Assembly (NCBI RefSeq): GCF_902498845.1
Contig: NZ_CABVLM010000016.1
Span: forward strand, 60,717 to 124,716
Direction of reading: 5' to 3'
Length of the DNA: 64,000 nt
Source of the DNA: Pseudoalteromonas rhizosphaerae
GTDB lineage: Bacteria; Pseudomonadota; Gammaproteobacteria; Enterobacterales; Alteromonadaceae
Shown: one piece after another, positions 1-8,493 of the stretch
Layout: each line of letters begins with the position of its first letter
How positions within the stretch are numbered: position 1 is the stretch's first letter
Notes under the pieces: model-generated
What the model was told of the DNA's origin: nothing
Databases searched by the model: none
Seen by the model: the letters and a program-made list of their open reading frames with translations, nothing else
Program-made: the position numbers and the translations under genes

Positions 1-9
1 TACGAACAA

Positions 10-2667
10 TTAAAGTGTACGTTGTACTTCAACTGTTTCGAATACTTCGATTTGGTCACCAACGCGAACGTCGTTATAGTTCTTAACGCCGATACCACAT
101 TCCATGCCGTTACGAACATCAGCAACGTCGTCTTTAAAGCGACGAAGTGACTCAAGCTCACCCTCGTAGATAACCACATTATCACGAAGTACACGAATTG
201 GTGCGCTACGTTTAATAACACCTTCAGTAACCATACAACCAGCGATAGCGCCAATTTTAGGTGACTTGAACACGTCACGAACTTCAGCTAGACCAATGAT
301 CTCTTGCTTGAACTCTGGTGCTAACATACCAGACATAGCTTGCTTCACTTCGTCAATCAAGCTATAGATAACGCTGTAGTAACGTAAGTCTAAGTTCTCA
401 GACTCAATTACTTTACGTGCCGATGCATCAGCACGAACGTTAAAGCCAACCACGATTGCATTAGATGCTGCAGCAAGGGTTGCGTCAGTTTCAGTGATAC
501 CACCTACGCCTGAGCCTACAATCTTCACTTTAACTTCATCTGTTGACAGTTTAGTCAATGAATCAGAGATTGCTTCGATTGAACCTTGAACGTCTGCTTT
601 AAGTACCACATTAACTTCAGATACATTGCCTTCAGTCATGTTAGTAAACATGTTTTCAAGCTTCGCTTTTTGCTGACGTGCTAGTTTAACATCACGGAAT
701 TTACCTTGACGGTAAAGTGCAACTTCACGGGCTTTACGCTCGTCTTTAACTACTGTTGCTTCGTCGCCCGCTGCTGGAATACCAGATAGACCTAAAATCT
801 CAACTGGGATTGAAGGACCTGCAGACTTGATGTCTTTACCGTTTTCATCGCGCATTGCACGAACACGACCATACTCAAGACCACATAATACAATGTCACC
901 TTGGTTAAGCGTACCAGATTGTACAAGGATAGAAGCAACTGGACCACGGCCTTTATCAAGACGAGATTCAATAACAACACCAGCAGCCATACCCACAGTT
1001 GGAGCAGTAAGTTCTAACAACTCAGATTGGTTTAATACCGCTTCAAGAAGGTCATCAATACCTAAACCAGTTTTAGCAGAAATATGCACATACTGTGTAT
1101 CACCGCCCCACTCTTCAGGAATAACGTCTAGTTGAGCAAGCTCATTCTTAACGCGATCTGGGTCTACGCCTTCTTTATCCATTTTGTTAACAGCGATAAT
1201 CAAAGGAACGCCAGCTGCACGCGCATGCTGAACCGCTTCTTTAGTTTGTGGCATTACACCATCATCTGCTGCAACCACTAAGATTACGATATCTGTCGCT
1301 TTAGCACCACGAGCACGCATTGACGTAAACGCCGCGTGACCTGGAGTATCCAAGAAAGTGATCATGTTACCATTTACGTCAACATGATAAGCACCGATAT
1401 GCTGTGTGATACCACCGGCTTCGCCAGAGGCCACTTTTGCTGAACGAATATAATCAAGCGTTGACGTTTTACCATGGTCAACGTGACCCATTACAGTTAC
1501 TACTGGTGCACGTGGCTCAGATTTACCATCTTCATGACGGTCATTTAGTACTGTTTGCTCTAATTCGTTTTCTTTAACAATGATAACTTTGTGGCCCATT
1601 TCTTCTGCAACTAACTGTGCAGCTTCTTGGTCGATCACTTGGTTAATGGTAACCATGTCACCCATTTTCATCATTGTTTTTACAACTTCAGCGCCCTTAA
1701 CGGCCATGCGTGATGCAAGCTCAGCAACTGTAATTGTTTCGCTAATACGCACTTCGTTTTTCACGTCAACCGTTGGCTTTTGGAAGCCATGTTGTAATGA
1801 AGCTGGTGCTTTTAGCTTGCTTTTCTTGCCTCTCGAAGGAACAAATTTCTCCTTCGCTGGGGCTTTTTTCTTTTTCTTCGCACGGCGTGTGCCTTGCTCA
1901 TCACGCGCATCAGCAACATCTTCTGCTTCACGTGCGTAAGTAGAAGTCGTAAGGTGGTGATCAGCGGTTTCTTCGCGCTTCTTACGTTCTTCTTCTTCTT
2001 TCTTCCAGCGAGCTGAATTTTCTTCTGCTAGCTTTCTTGCCTCTTCTGCTTGACGTTTCGCTTCTTCTTCAGCTTTCTTCAATGCGGCCTCTTCTGCTTC
2101 TTTTTGCAGACGCTCAGCTTCAACGCGATCTTTTTCAGACTTCGCGGTTTGTTCTGGGGTCATCTGCTTCTGTTTTGCTACACGTTCAGCATCTGCTTTA
2201 CGCTTAGCTTCTTCTTTCACTTTACGGTCAGCCTCTTCTTTGGCTTTACGCTCTGCGTCTTGTTTTGCTTTAAGCTCAGCTGCTTCTTTTGCAGCTTGTT
2301 GCTCAAGTTCACGACGAGCGGCTTCTTCTGCTGCTATACGTGCTTGCTCTTGCTCTTGCTCAACCGCGCTTTTCTTCACGTAAGTACGTGTTTTACGTAC
2401 TTCAACTTGTACTGACTTTGCTTGACCTGTAGAACCCGTAACACTTAATGTGCTTTTGCTCTTACGTTGCAATGTCATACGCGCTGGGCCATCTGAGCCT
2501 GTGCCGCCGTGTTGCTTGCTTAAGTGATCAAGTAACGTTGCTTTTTCTGCTTCAGTTACATTATCACCCGCTTGCTTAGTGATACCGGCTTGCGATAATT
2601 GTTGAAGCAATTTATCAACAGTTGTACCAATATCCCCGGCTAGTTTTTCAACATTTACTTCTGCCAT
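10..2667 (-). CDS. infB: Translation initiation factor IF-2
   Basis: GTPase that brings initiator fMet-tRNA to the 30S subunit and promotes subunit joining. The 885 residues match the family (E. coli about 890). An N-terminal IF2_N domain is followed by a long charged Ala/Glu/Lys helix (about residues 100-235). The G domain has GHVDHGKT at residues 394-401, then DTPGH and NKMD, and the usual beta-barrel and C-terminal fMet-tRNA domains follow. It is the last visible gene of the metY-rimP-nusA-infB operon and starts 25 bp after nusA. The stop codon lies just inside the window edge, so the gene is complete. Certain. Confidence 0.98.
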   Translation of the reverse strand: MAEVNVEKLAGDIGTTVDKLLQQLSQAGITKQAGDNVTEAEKATLLDHLSKQHGGTGSDGPARMTLQRKSKSTLSVTGSTGQAKSVQVEVRKTRTYVKKSAVEQEQEQARIAAEEAARRELEQQAAKEAAELKAKQDAERKAKEEADRKVKEEAKRKADAERVAKQKQMTPEQTAKSEKDRVEAERLQKEAEEAALKKAEEEAKRQAEEARKLAEENSARWKKEEEERKKREETADHHLTTSTYAREAEDVADARDEQGTRRAKKKKKAPAKEKFVPSRGKKSKLKAPASLQHGFQKPTVDVKNEVRISETITVAELASRMAVKGAEVVKTMMKMGDMVTINQVIDQEAAQLVAEEMGHKVIIVKENELEQTVLNDRHEDGKSEPRAPVVTVMGHVDHGKTSTLDYIRSAKVASGEAGGITQHIGAYHVDVNGNMITFLDTPGHAAFTSMRARGAKATDIVILVVAADDGVMPQTKEAVQHARAAGVPLIIAVNKMDKEGVDPDRVKNELAQLDVIPEEWGGDTQYVHISAKTGLGIDDLLEAVLNQSELLELTAPTVGMAAGVVIESRLDKGRGPVASILVQSGTLNQGDIVLCGLEYGRVRAMRDENGKDIKSAGPSIPVEILGLSGIPAAGDEATVVKDERKAREVALYRQGKFRDVKLARQQKAKLENMFTNMTEGNVSEVNVVLKADVQGSIEAISDSLTKLSTDEVKVKIVGSGVGGITETDATLAAASNAIVVGFNVRADASARKVIESENLDLRYYSVIYSLIDEVKQAMSGMLAPEFKQEIIGLAEVRDVFKSPKIGAIAGCMVTEGVIKRSAPIRVLRDNVVIYEGELESLRRFKDDVADVRNGMECGIGVKNYNDVRVGDQIEVFETVEVQRTL

Positions 2668-2692
2668 AGTCTCTAATACCTCCGTTAATAAA

Positions 2693-4192
2693 TTACTCGT
2701 CTGCGAACCAACAAATGTTGCGCGCAGCCATAATTAGCTCACCCGCTTTCTCTGGAGAAAGCTCTGTGATATCGACTAATTCATCAATACCTTGCTCTGC
2801 TAAATCTTCTAGCGTAACAACCCCTTTGCTTGCCATAACAAACGCAAGGTGACGCTCTAACCCTTCAAGTGCTAATAAGTCTTCAGCAGGCTCTGCACCA
2901 TCAAGGCTTTCTTCTGTTTTAAGTGCTTTAGTCGTTAATGCATCTTTTGCACGTGAGCGTAACAAATCAACAGTATCTTCATCTAAGCCATCAATTTCTA
3001 AAAACTCAGACGCAGGCACATAGGCAACTTCTTCAAGGGTTGAGAAACCTTCGTTGATAAGTAATGTTGCAAAGTCTTCATCGATGTCTAAGTTTTCAGT
3101 GAATAAGTTAATTAACTTATCAGATTCAGCTTCGTTCTTAGCGCGCATCTCTTCAACTGTCATTACGTTTAGTTCCCAACCAGTTAACTGGCTAGCAAGA
3201 CGTACGTTTTGACCGTTACGACCAATTGCTTGTGCTAGGTTATCAGCTTCAACAGCGATATCCATTGAATGGGTGTCTTCATCCATTACAATTGAAGCAA
3301 CTTCAGCAGGTGACATTGCATTAATAACGAACTGGGCTGGGTTGTCATCGTAAAGTACGATATCAACACGTTCACCACCTAATTCGGTAGAAACAGCTTG
3401 TACACGTGCACCACGCATACCAACACACGCACCAATTGGGTCGATACGTTTGTCGTTAGATTTCACGGCGATTTTAGCACGTGAACCTGGATCACGTGCC
3501 GCTGCACGTAGTTCAATCATCTCTTCGCCAATTTCTGGCACCTCAATGCGGAATAATTCCATCAGCATTTCTGGCTTAGAGCGTGTTACAAATAACTGTG
3601 CACCACGCGCATCAGGTTTTACTTCATAAAGTAAACCACGGATGCGATCGCCAGGACGGAAATTTTCACGTGGTAACATGTCATCACGGTAAATAACCGC
3701 TTCAGCATTGTTACCTAAATCTAATACGATTGCGTCACGCGTTGCTTTTTTCACAACACCTGTTACTAACTCGCCTTGTTGATCTTTATAAGCTTCTACA
3801 ACAAGTGCGCGCTCAGCTTCACGTACTTTTTGTACGATTACTTGTTTCGCCATTTGTGTAGTAATACGGTCAAATTTAATTGACTCGATTTGCTCTTCGA
3901 TGAAATCACCAATCTTAAGATCTGGGTCATCAACCTGAGCCGCTTCTAACGTGATTTCGCTGTAAGGGTTTTCCAGTGAGCCATCTTCAAGTACTGCAGC
4001 AATCTGCCAACGACGGTAAGTGTCGTAGTCACCTGTTTTACGGTCAATTGCAACGCGTACTTCAATTTCACCAGTGTGTTTTTTCTTAGTCGCAGTCGCT
4101 AATGCGAACTCTAACGCTTCGAAAATCTTTTCTTTTGGAACCGCTTTCTCATTGGAAACGGCTTCAGCAACCAATAATATCTCTTTTGCCAT
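2693..4192 (-). CDS. nusA: Transcription termination/antitermination factor NusA
   Basis: Binds RNA polymerase and modulates pausing, termination and antitermination. The 499 residues match the proteobacterial length (E. coli 495). The order is an N-terminal RNAP-binding domain, S1 (about residues 135-200), KH1 and KH2 (about 205-345, including IGRNGQNVRLAS), then two C-terminal acidic repeats (about 365-430 and 440-499). It lies 38 bp downstream of rimP and just before infB, as in other gammaproteobacteria. In E. coli this operon is autoregulated through leader terminators, and candidate terminators are present here too. Certain. Confidence 0.98.
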   Translation of the reverse strand: MAKEILLVAEAVSNEKAVPKEKIFEALEFALATATKKKHTGEIEVRVAIDRKTGDYDTYRRWQIAAVLEDGSLENPYSEITLEAAQVDDPDLKIGDFIEEQIESIKFDRITTQMAKQVIVQKVREAERALVVEAYKDQQGELVTGVVKKATRDAIVLDLGNNAEAVIYRDDMLPRENFRPGDRIRGLLYEVKPDARGAQLFVTRSKPEMLMELFRIEVPEIGEEMIELRAAARDPGSRAKIAVKSNDKRIDPIGACVGMRGARVQAVSTELGGERVDIVLYDDNPAQFVINAMSPAEVASIVMDEDTHSMDIAVEADNLAQAIGRNGQNVRLASQLTGWELNVMTVEEMRAKNEAESDKLINLFTENLDIDEDFATLLINEGFSTLEEVAYVPASEFLEIDGLDEDTVDLLRSRAKDALTTKALKTEESLDGAEPAEDLLALEGLERHLAFVMASKGVVTLEDLAEQGIDELVDITELSPEKAGELIMAARNICWFADE

Positions 4193-4230
4193 GGGTTATG
4201 CCTCGCTTGCCCTATTCCTTCGCACTCGGA

Positions 4231-4686
4231 TTAAAACTTTGCGATGATGTTCGCACGTTCAATGTTGCTGAGCATAATTAACTGCTCAGTACCGTCATAT
4301 GAAAGTGTGATCATATCACTGCTAACTGCTATTAGATCGCCTTTAAAATTACGACGACCATCTTGTGGAAGCTTAGTACGCACACGTACTTCCTCTCCTT
4401 GTGCCTTCTCGTAGTGATCTTGTTTGAATAATAGACGATCAACACCAGGAGACGATACTTCCAAATCATATTCATTTGTAATCGGGTCTTCGACATCTAA
4501 AATTGCGCTTATTTGACGACTTGCATCAGCACAATTATCAACCGAGATCCCCGCTTCGTGATCGATATAGACCCTAAGCGTAGAATGGCGACCCGCTTGC
4601 ACAAACTCTAGACCATGTAATTCAAAGCCTAACATTTCAACTGACGGTGAAAGCATGGTTAATAAATCTTGCTCAAGTTTTGTCAC
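4231..4686 (-). CDS. rimP: Ribosome maturation factor RimP
   Basis: Needed for 30S subunit maturation. The protein is about 151 residues with the conserved DVEDPI and LEVSSPG(V/L)DR segments. I chose the GTG start at 4686. A GGAGA Shine-Dalgarno lies about 7 bases upstream of it, and the protein then begins VTKLEQDLL, which aligns with E. coli MSTLEQKL. The ATG at 4707 would add seven unusual residues and has no ribosome-binding site. First protein gene after the initiator tRNA, preceded by a hairpin plus T-run in its leader. Confidence 0.96.
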   Translation of the reverse strand: MTKLEQDLLTMLSPSVEMLGFELHGLEFVQAGRHSTLRVYIDHEAGISVDNCADASRQISAILDVEDPITNEYDLEVSSPGVDRLLFKQDHYEKAQGEEVRVRTKLPQDGRRNFKGDLIAVSSDMITLSYDGTEQLIMLSNIERANIIAKF

Positions 4687-4700
4687 GAAAATTCTCCATA

Positions 4701-4726
4701 CAAACAAAAAAAGGGCTTATAGCCCT
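4701..4726 (-). terminator. Attenuator-like hairpin in the rimP leader
   Basis: On the minus strand AGGGCT-ATA-AGCCCT is followed directly by TTTTTTTGTTTG, the form of an intrinsic terminator. It ends only about 15 bases before the rimP GTG, so termination here would set expression of rimP-nusA-infB. Read from the sequence; activity is inferred. Confidence 0.7.
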
Positions 4727-4777
4727 AAAATACTTAGCTTTTACCTTGATTTAAAATCAAGAGGTGCAGATACAACA

Positions 4778-4800
4778 ACGCCCCGAACCAAGCGGGGCGT
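4778..4800 (-). terminator. GC-rich hairpin between metY and rimP
   Basis: A perfect 8-bp stem, ACGCCCCG / CGGGGCGT, with a 7-base loop. On the minus strand it is followed by a weak T-rich stretch (TGTTGTATCT). It may be a second attenuator or an RNA processing site in the leader. Confidence 0.5.
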
Positions 4801-4884
4801 CACACCTAAAGCATAAAACTGTGTGGCCATGGGCCAAGCTTGGTTGCGGATAGCTAACACCATCTAAATTAAACCCAAAGGCTT

Positions 4885-4916
4885 AAACGCAAAACGCGCA
4901 TTACATAGAATGCGCG
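4885..4916 (-). terminator. Terminator-like hairpin after the initiator tRNA
   Basis: An 8-bp perfect stem CGCGCATT / AATGCGCG with a 6-base loop. On the minus strand it is followed by TTTTGCGTTT. It lies about 90 bases past the tRNA 3' end and could uncouple tRNA synthesis from the protein genes. Confidence 0.6.
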
Positions 4917-5006
4917 ACTTCAAATCAGTAACTAAAATCGCTACTCAAAAGCATGGCTTCAAGAATTGAGAAACACCAATAAAATTAATGACTTATCTCA
5001 AAAGCT

Positions 5007-5083
<77 letters not shown>

Positions 5084-5148
5084 CCAACTGGTATCAAATA
5101 TCTGATACTTGCCTAGCAGCTAATTAAGTGAGCTAGACAATGGCGGCT

Positions 5149-5177
5149 ATTATAAAGAGGCTTGGCGGAATTAGCAA
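5149..5177 (-). promoter_or_regulatory. Sigma-70 promoter of metY-rimP-nusA-infB
   Basis: On the minus strand TTGCTA (5172-5177) and TATAAT (5149-5154) are separated by exactly 17 bases. The -10 is a perfect consensus. Transcription would begin about 60 bases upstream of the mature tRNA. Confidence 0.85.
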
Positions 5178-5418
5178 CCAAAAACTGGTAAAGAATGACT
5201 AGATTATAAAGTACAAAATTATAGGTCAGAACAATTCGCTATAACTGAACACCAAGTGCGATTTTTAAAAACCAACATAAAGGCCCTAGCCTTATTGGCA
5301 TTAATAAAGCACGCTATCGCGCAATTTCCATCGATTTACTCACTCTTTCCTACACAGCGTCTATACTAAGTTTTTAATGGCAATCTGCATATTTAAGGCT
5401 ATTTAGAGAGGGCTTATT

Positions 5419-5883
5419 ATGAGTATTTCTGCTCATCATCAAAAAATGTTATTACGAAGTATCGCAATAATAAAACCCAACTTTCACTGTTTTACTGTTA
5501 CCTTTCATGTGCAATTAAAACGTCATGCATTGACAATGCAATGGCCTAGCAGTGATGAAATAAGTGAAAAAAGTTATTTGTTGTATTGCTCATTGGAACG
5601 CACTATTACCCACTTAGATCGCTTATTGTCTGTATTACCTTTTATTCATTATCATGCCAACAACCTAAGTAAATCTGGCCTCACTTGTCAGGATGTTGAT
5701 TTATTATGTGATGCTTTTATAGCTGCGCTAAAAATTCATTTGGGCCGAGAATTTACGCTAAACCTAGAACAAGCGTGGCGTTATGCACTCAGGATGTTTA
5801 ACAGCATAGTGAAAAGCTATTTATTTAATACCAGTAATATTGTTGCAATTAACAAGTCCGTGCAGCAGCAAGTGAATTCATAA
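5419..5883 (+). CDS. Globin-like single-domain protein (hypothetical)
   Basis: 154 residues, probably cytoplasmic, helical, no signal peptide. The pattern resembles the globin domain of bacterial flavohemoglobins. There is an A-helix start (KMLLRSIAIIKPNF), a B/C-like TFHVQLKRH segment, and a G/H region with HLGREFTLNLEQAWRYAL. His79 in HYHANN sits where the proximal heme ligand would be. There is no reductase domain. The start has a strong GAGAGGG ribosome-binding site. It is transcribed away from metY. Assignment to the globin fold is by eye; heme binding is not shown. Confidence 0.62.
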   Translation: MSISAHHQKMLLRSIAIIKPNFHCFTVTFHVQLKRHALTMQWPSSDEISEKSYLLYCSLERTITHLDRLLSVLPFIHYHANNLSKSGLTCQDVDLLCDAFIAALKIHLGREFTLNLEQAWRYALRMFNSIVKSYLFNTSNIVAINKSVQQQVNS

Positions 5884-5900
5884 CAAATAACCTATATGCA

Positions 5901-6713
5901 TTATTCTATACTGGCTAACTCTTGTAGAAGACGATCTATTTGGTGCTGTTCAACATCGATTAAAGTTGCATATTTTGATGTTAACGCACTCATTTTTCTA
6001 GATAAGGAGTTATCAAAAGTCGCATCAGTTAAGTTATTCGGTTGCTCTTTAGCCTGAGCTTCGAGGGCTGCTATTTGGCGATCCATTTGAGCTTGGTAAG
6101 TATCTATTTTTGATTGTCGCTGTTCAACATCTCGTTTGATTTCTTGTGCCCGAATGAACGAATCAATACCTTTGCTCTGGGTTGATTGTTGGTCAATTTC
6201 AGACGTGTTTTTCGACGCAGGCAAAGCGTGTTTTTCTTTTAAGAGTCGATCAATATCCCGCTGTTCACGTGCAATTAAAACGTTATAGCGCTCTGAAATA
6301 CTGGTCATTTGATTAGCTATTGCAGTTTCTTTTTTTGCACCAGATAAATTATTTAACTGCGCATCTGATTGCTCACCTAAGGCGGCAATTTGCTGATTCA
6401 TTTTCTCGCTTAAGCTATCAATTTTATCTTGATGCTGTTGAATATCAGCATCAATTTGCCGAGTCCGAATATAACTATCAACGCCCGAGGTATCAATATT
6501 TTCATTAGCAACAATCTGACTAGATAAGCTTGGGTTTTGCTCTTTTACAGAGATTAGTTTCGCATCATCACCACATGGAAATTGACTAAATTCCACGACG
6601 CCTTTTTTTTCACACTGATAGACTGTGGCATGCAAAGAACTAACATGGCAAAGTGCAATGAGACAAGGTAAAACAATTTTAAATTTGCAAATAGCATACT
6701 GATATTGATTCAT
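5901..6713 (-). CDS. Exported DUF4124 protein with duplicated coiled-coil module
   Basis: 270 residues. A hydrophobic N-terminal segment (about 11-29) looks like a signal peptide. A short DUF4124-type unit follows (about 30-55, VYQCEKKGVVEFSQFPCGDD) with the two Cys typical of that family. The rest is two tandem copies of a roughly 85-residue Gln-rich helical module (about 77-161 and 182-266). Both copies begin G(V/I)DS(Y/F)IR and end (D/Q)IDRLL(K/Q)E. Probably periplasmic; function unknown. Convergent with the globin-like gene. Confidence 0.75.
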   Translation of the reverse strand: MNQYQYAICKFKIVLPCLIALCHVSSLHATVYQCEKKGVVEFSQFPCGDDAKLISVKEQNPSLSSQIVANENIDTSGVDSYIRTRQIDADIQQHQDKIDSLSEKMNQQIAALGEQSDAQLNNLSGAKKETAIANQMTSISERYNVLIAREQRDIDRLLKEKHALPASKNTSEIDQQSTQSKGIDSFIRAQEIKRDVEQRQSKIDTYQAQMDRQIAALEAQAKEQPNNLTDATFDNSLSRKMSALTSKYATLIDVEQHQIDRLLQELASIE

Positions 6714-6824
6714 AAGGCGACACTCCTTTGTTTACGTATTAATACCTATACCACGACTATCAGTATTAATAAATGCGATCTAATCGACAATTTAATTCGT
6801 ATAAAACAATTTTGAGCAAAATTA

Positions 6825-8378
6825 ATGATCTATAAAACTCTGAGATTTATTTTTGGCGACCAACTTAATGCCAATCACAGTTGGTATAAAGAAGAGGATC
6901 AAACACAATACCTTTATGTCATTGCTGAATTAAAACAAGAAACAGATTATGTAAAACACCATATACAAAAGGTAGCGGCGTTTTTTGCGGCAATGGAGAA
7001 CTTTGCGACTGCGCTCAAACAAGCACAATTAAATGTGCTTCATTTAACACTCGATGATACCCACGATGACGCATGCATTACCTCATTGCTAACACGCTTG
7101 GCGAAGCAATATCAGTGTCAACAAATCCAATATCAGTATCCTGATGAGTATAGATTAAAAACTCAACTGCAAGAGTTTGCAAACAGCAGTGACTTTAATG
7201 TTAGTGCCACAGACAGCGAACATTTTTTATTACCTTTTGCTGATATCAGCGACCATTTTAAAAAAGATAAGCATGTGAAAATGGAATTTTTTTATCGCAT
7301 GATGCGCAAGCGCTTTAACATATTGATGCAAGATAATGCTCCACTAGGCGGGCAATGGAACTTTGACCAAGACAATCGTAACAAATTAAAAAAAACTGAT
7401 TTAGCTGCTATCCCTGAACCAAAAATATTTACCAATAATATTGAAGCTATTTTACAGCGCATAAAAAAACACCAGGTAAATACCCTTGGCCATTGTTCAG
7501 CAACTTTATTATGGCCAACCAGTCGTGCTCAAGCAAAACAATTACTCGATTACTTTTGCACTCATCTACTCCCATGTTTCGGAAAATTTCAAGACGCGAT
7601 GACCTGTCAGAGCTCATACAAATGGAGCTTGTATCATAGTCGTATCGCGTTTGCACTTAACACAAAAATGCTGCACCCAATGCAAGTTATTAAGCAAGTA
7701 CTGGCTGAGTTTGCGGCACGCCAAGAACAGATCACGCTTGCCCAAATTGAGGGGTTTATTAGGCAAATTTTAGGTTGGCGAGAATATGTAAGAGGTATTT
7801 ATTGGCAAAATATGCCTGATTACGCGAGTAAAAATGAACTTGAGGCTGCTCGTCTGTTACCAGATTATTTTTGGAGTGGCAAAACAAAAATGAACTGTAT
7901 GAAACAGGCAGTCACGCAGAGCTTAGAGACCGCCTACGCGCATCATATTCAACGCTTAATGATCACCGGAAACTTTTGCTTATTAACCGGTATTGATCCA
8001 AATGAAGTTGATAGCTGGTATTTGGGCATTTACATCGATGCCATTGAATGGGTAGAAATGCCTAACACCCGTGGTATGAGTCAATTTGCAGATGGCGGCC
8101 TAATCGCCACAAAACCGTATGCCGCAAGCGGTAACTACATAAACAAAATGAGTGATTACTGCACCAGCTGCCACTATAACGTAAAACAAAAAAGTGACGA
8201 CACGGCTTGCCCTTTTAATAGTTTATATTGGCAATTTATGCACACCCATGAAGCCCGCTTAGCTCGTAACCCACGTATTGGCATGGTCTATAAAAATTGG
8301 CAAAAACAAGATACATCACAACAGCACGCTATTTTAGAGCGAGCGCAATGGTGCCTAAATAATATAGAAAAACTCTAA
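6825..8378 (+). CDS. Iron-sulfur bacterial cryptochrome/photolyase (PhrB-like)
   Basis: 517 residues of the deoxyribodipyrimidine photolyase-related family, whose characterised member PhrB repairs (6-4) photoproducts using FAD and a 4Fe-4S cluster. The N-terminal half begins RFIFGDQLN, typical of this clade. Four cysteines occur at 358, 446, 449 and 462. Their spacings of 88, 3 and 13 are the same as I recall for the cluster ligands of Agrobacterium PhrB. The flavin-side segment WYLGIYIDAIEWVEMPNTRGMSQFADGG is present in part at about 398-425. Upstream ribosome-binding site is weak. Monocistronic. Confidence 0.9.
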   Translation: MIYKTLRFIFGDQLNANHSWYKEEDQTQYLYVIAELKQETDYVKHHIQKVAAFFAAMENFATALKQAQLNVLHLTLDDTHDDACITSLLTRLAKQYQCQQIQYQYPDEYRLKTQLQEFANSSDFNVSATDSEHFLLPFADISDHFKKDKHVKMEFFYRMMRKRFNILMQDNAPLGGQWNFDQDNRNKLKKTDLAAIPEPKIFTNNIEAILQRIKKHQVNTLGHCSATLLWPTSRAQAKQLLDYFCTHLLPCFGKFQDAMTCQSSYKWSLYHSRIAFALNTKMLHPMQVIKQVLAEFAARQEQITLAQIEGFIRQILGWREYVRGIYWQNMPDYASKNELEAARLLPDYFWSGKTKMNCMKQAVTQSLETAYAHHIQRLMITGNFCLLTGIDPNEVDSWYLGIYIDAIEWVEMPNTRGMSQFADGGLIATKPYAASGNYINKMSDYCTSCHYNVKQKSDDTACPFNSLYWQFMHTHEARLARNPRIGMVYKNWQKQDTSQQHAILERAQWCLNNIEKL

Positions 8379-8451
8379 CAAAAGTATCATATCAGGTAAT
8401 GTTGTTAATTAAATGTTTAATTAATTTGTAATTATAGTGTAATCACCCTAC

Positions 8452-8467
8452 TTTCTAATATTAGAAA
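8452..8467. promoter_or_regulatory. Perfect 16-bp palindrome before the phospholipase-like operon
   Basis: TTTCTAATATTAGAAA is a perfect dyad lying 26 bases upstream of the ATG at 8494, in an AT-rich leader. Position and symmetry suit a repressor operator, but AT-rich sequence can produce such palindromes by chance. Confidence 0.35.
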
Positions 8468-8493
8468 TTACTCCACAACACTATGAGAACACG

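Noticed and set aside
1580..2415. Long open frames opposite infB
   Set aside because: They lie fully within infB and are made of Phe/Ser/Leu-rich strings that are the complement of the Ala/Glu/Lys helix codons.
4831..4860. Possible second tRNA gene near 4840
   Set aside because: Only 14 bases of the tRNA 3' end are repeated; no acceptor 5' half, anticodon stem or T arm follows.
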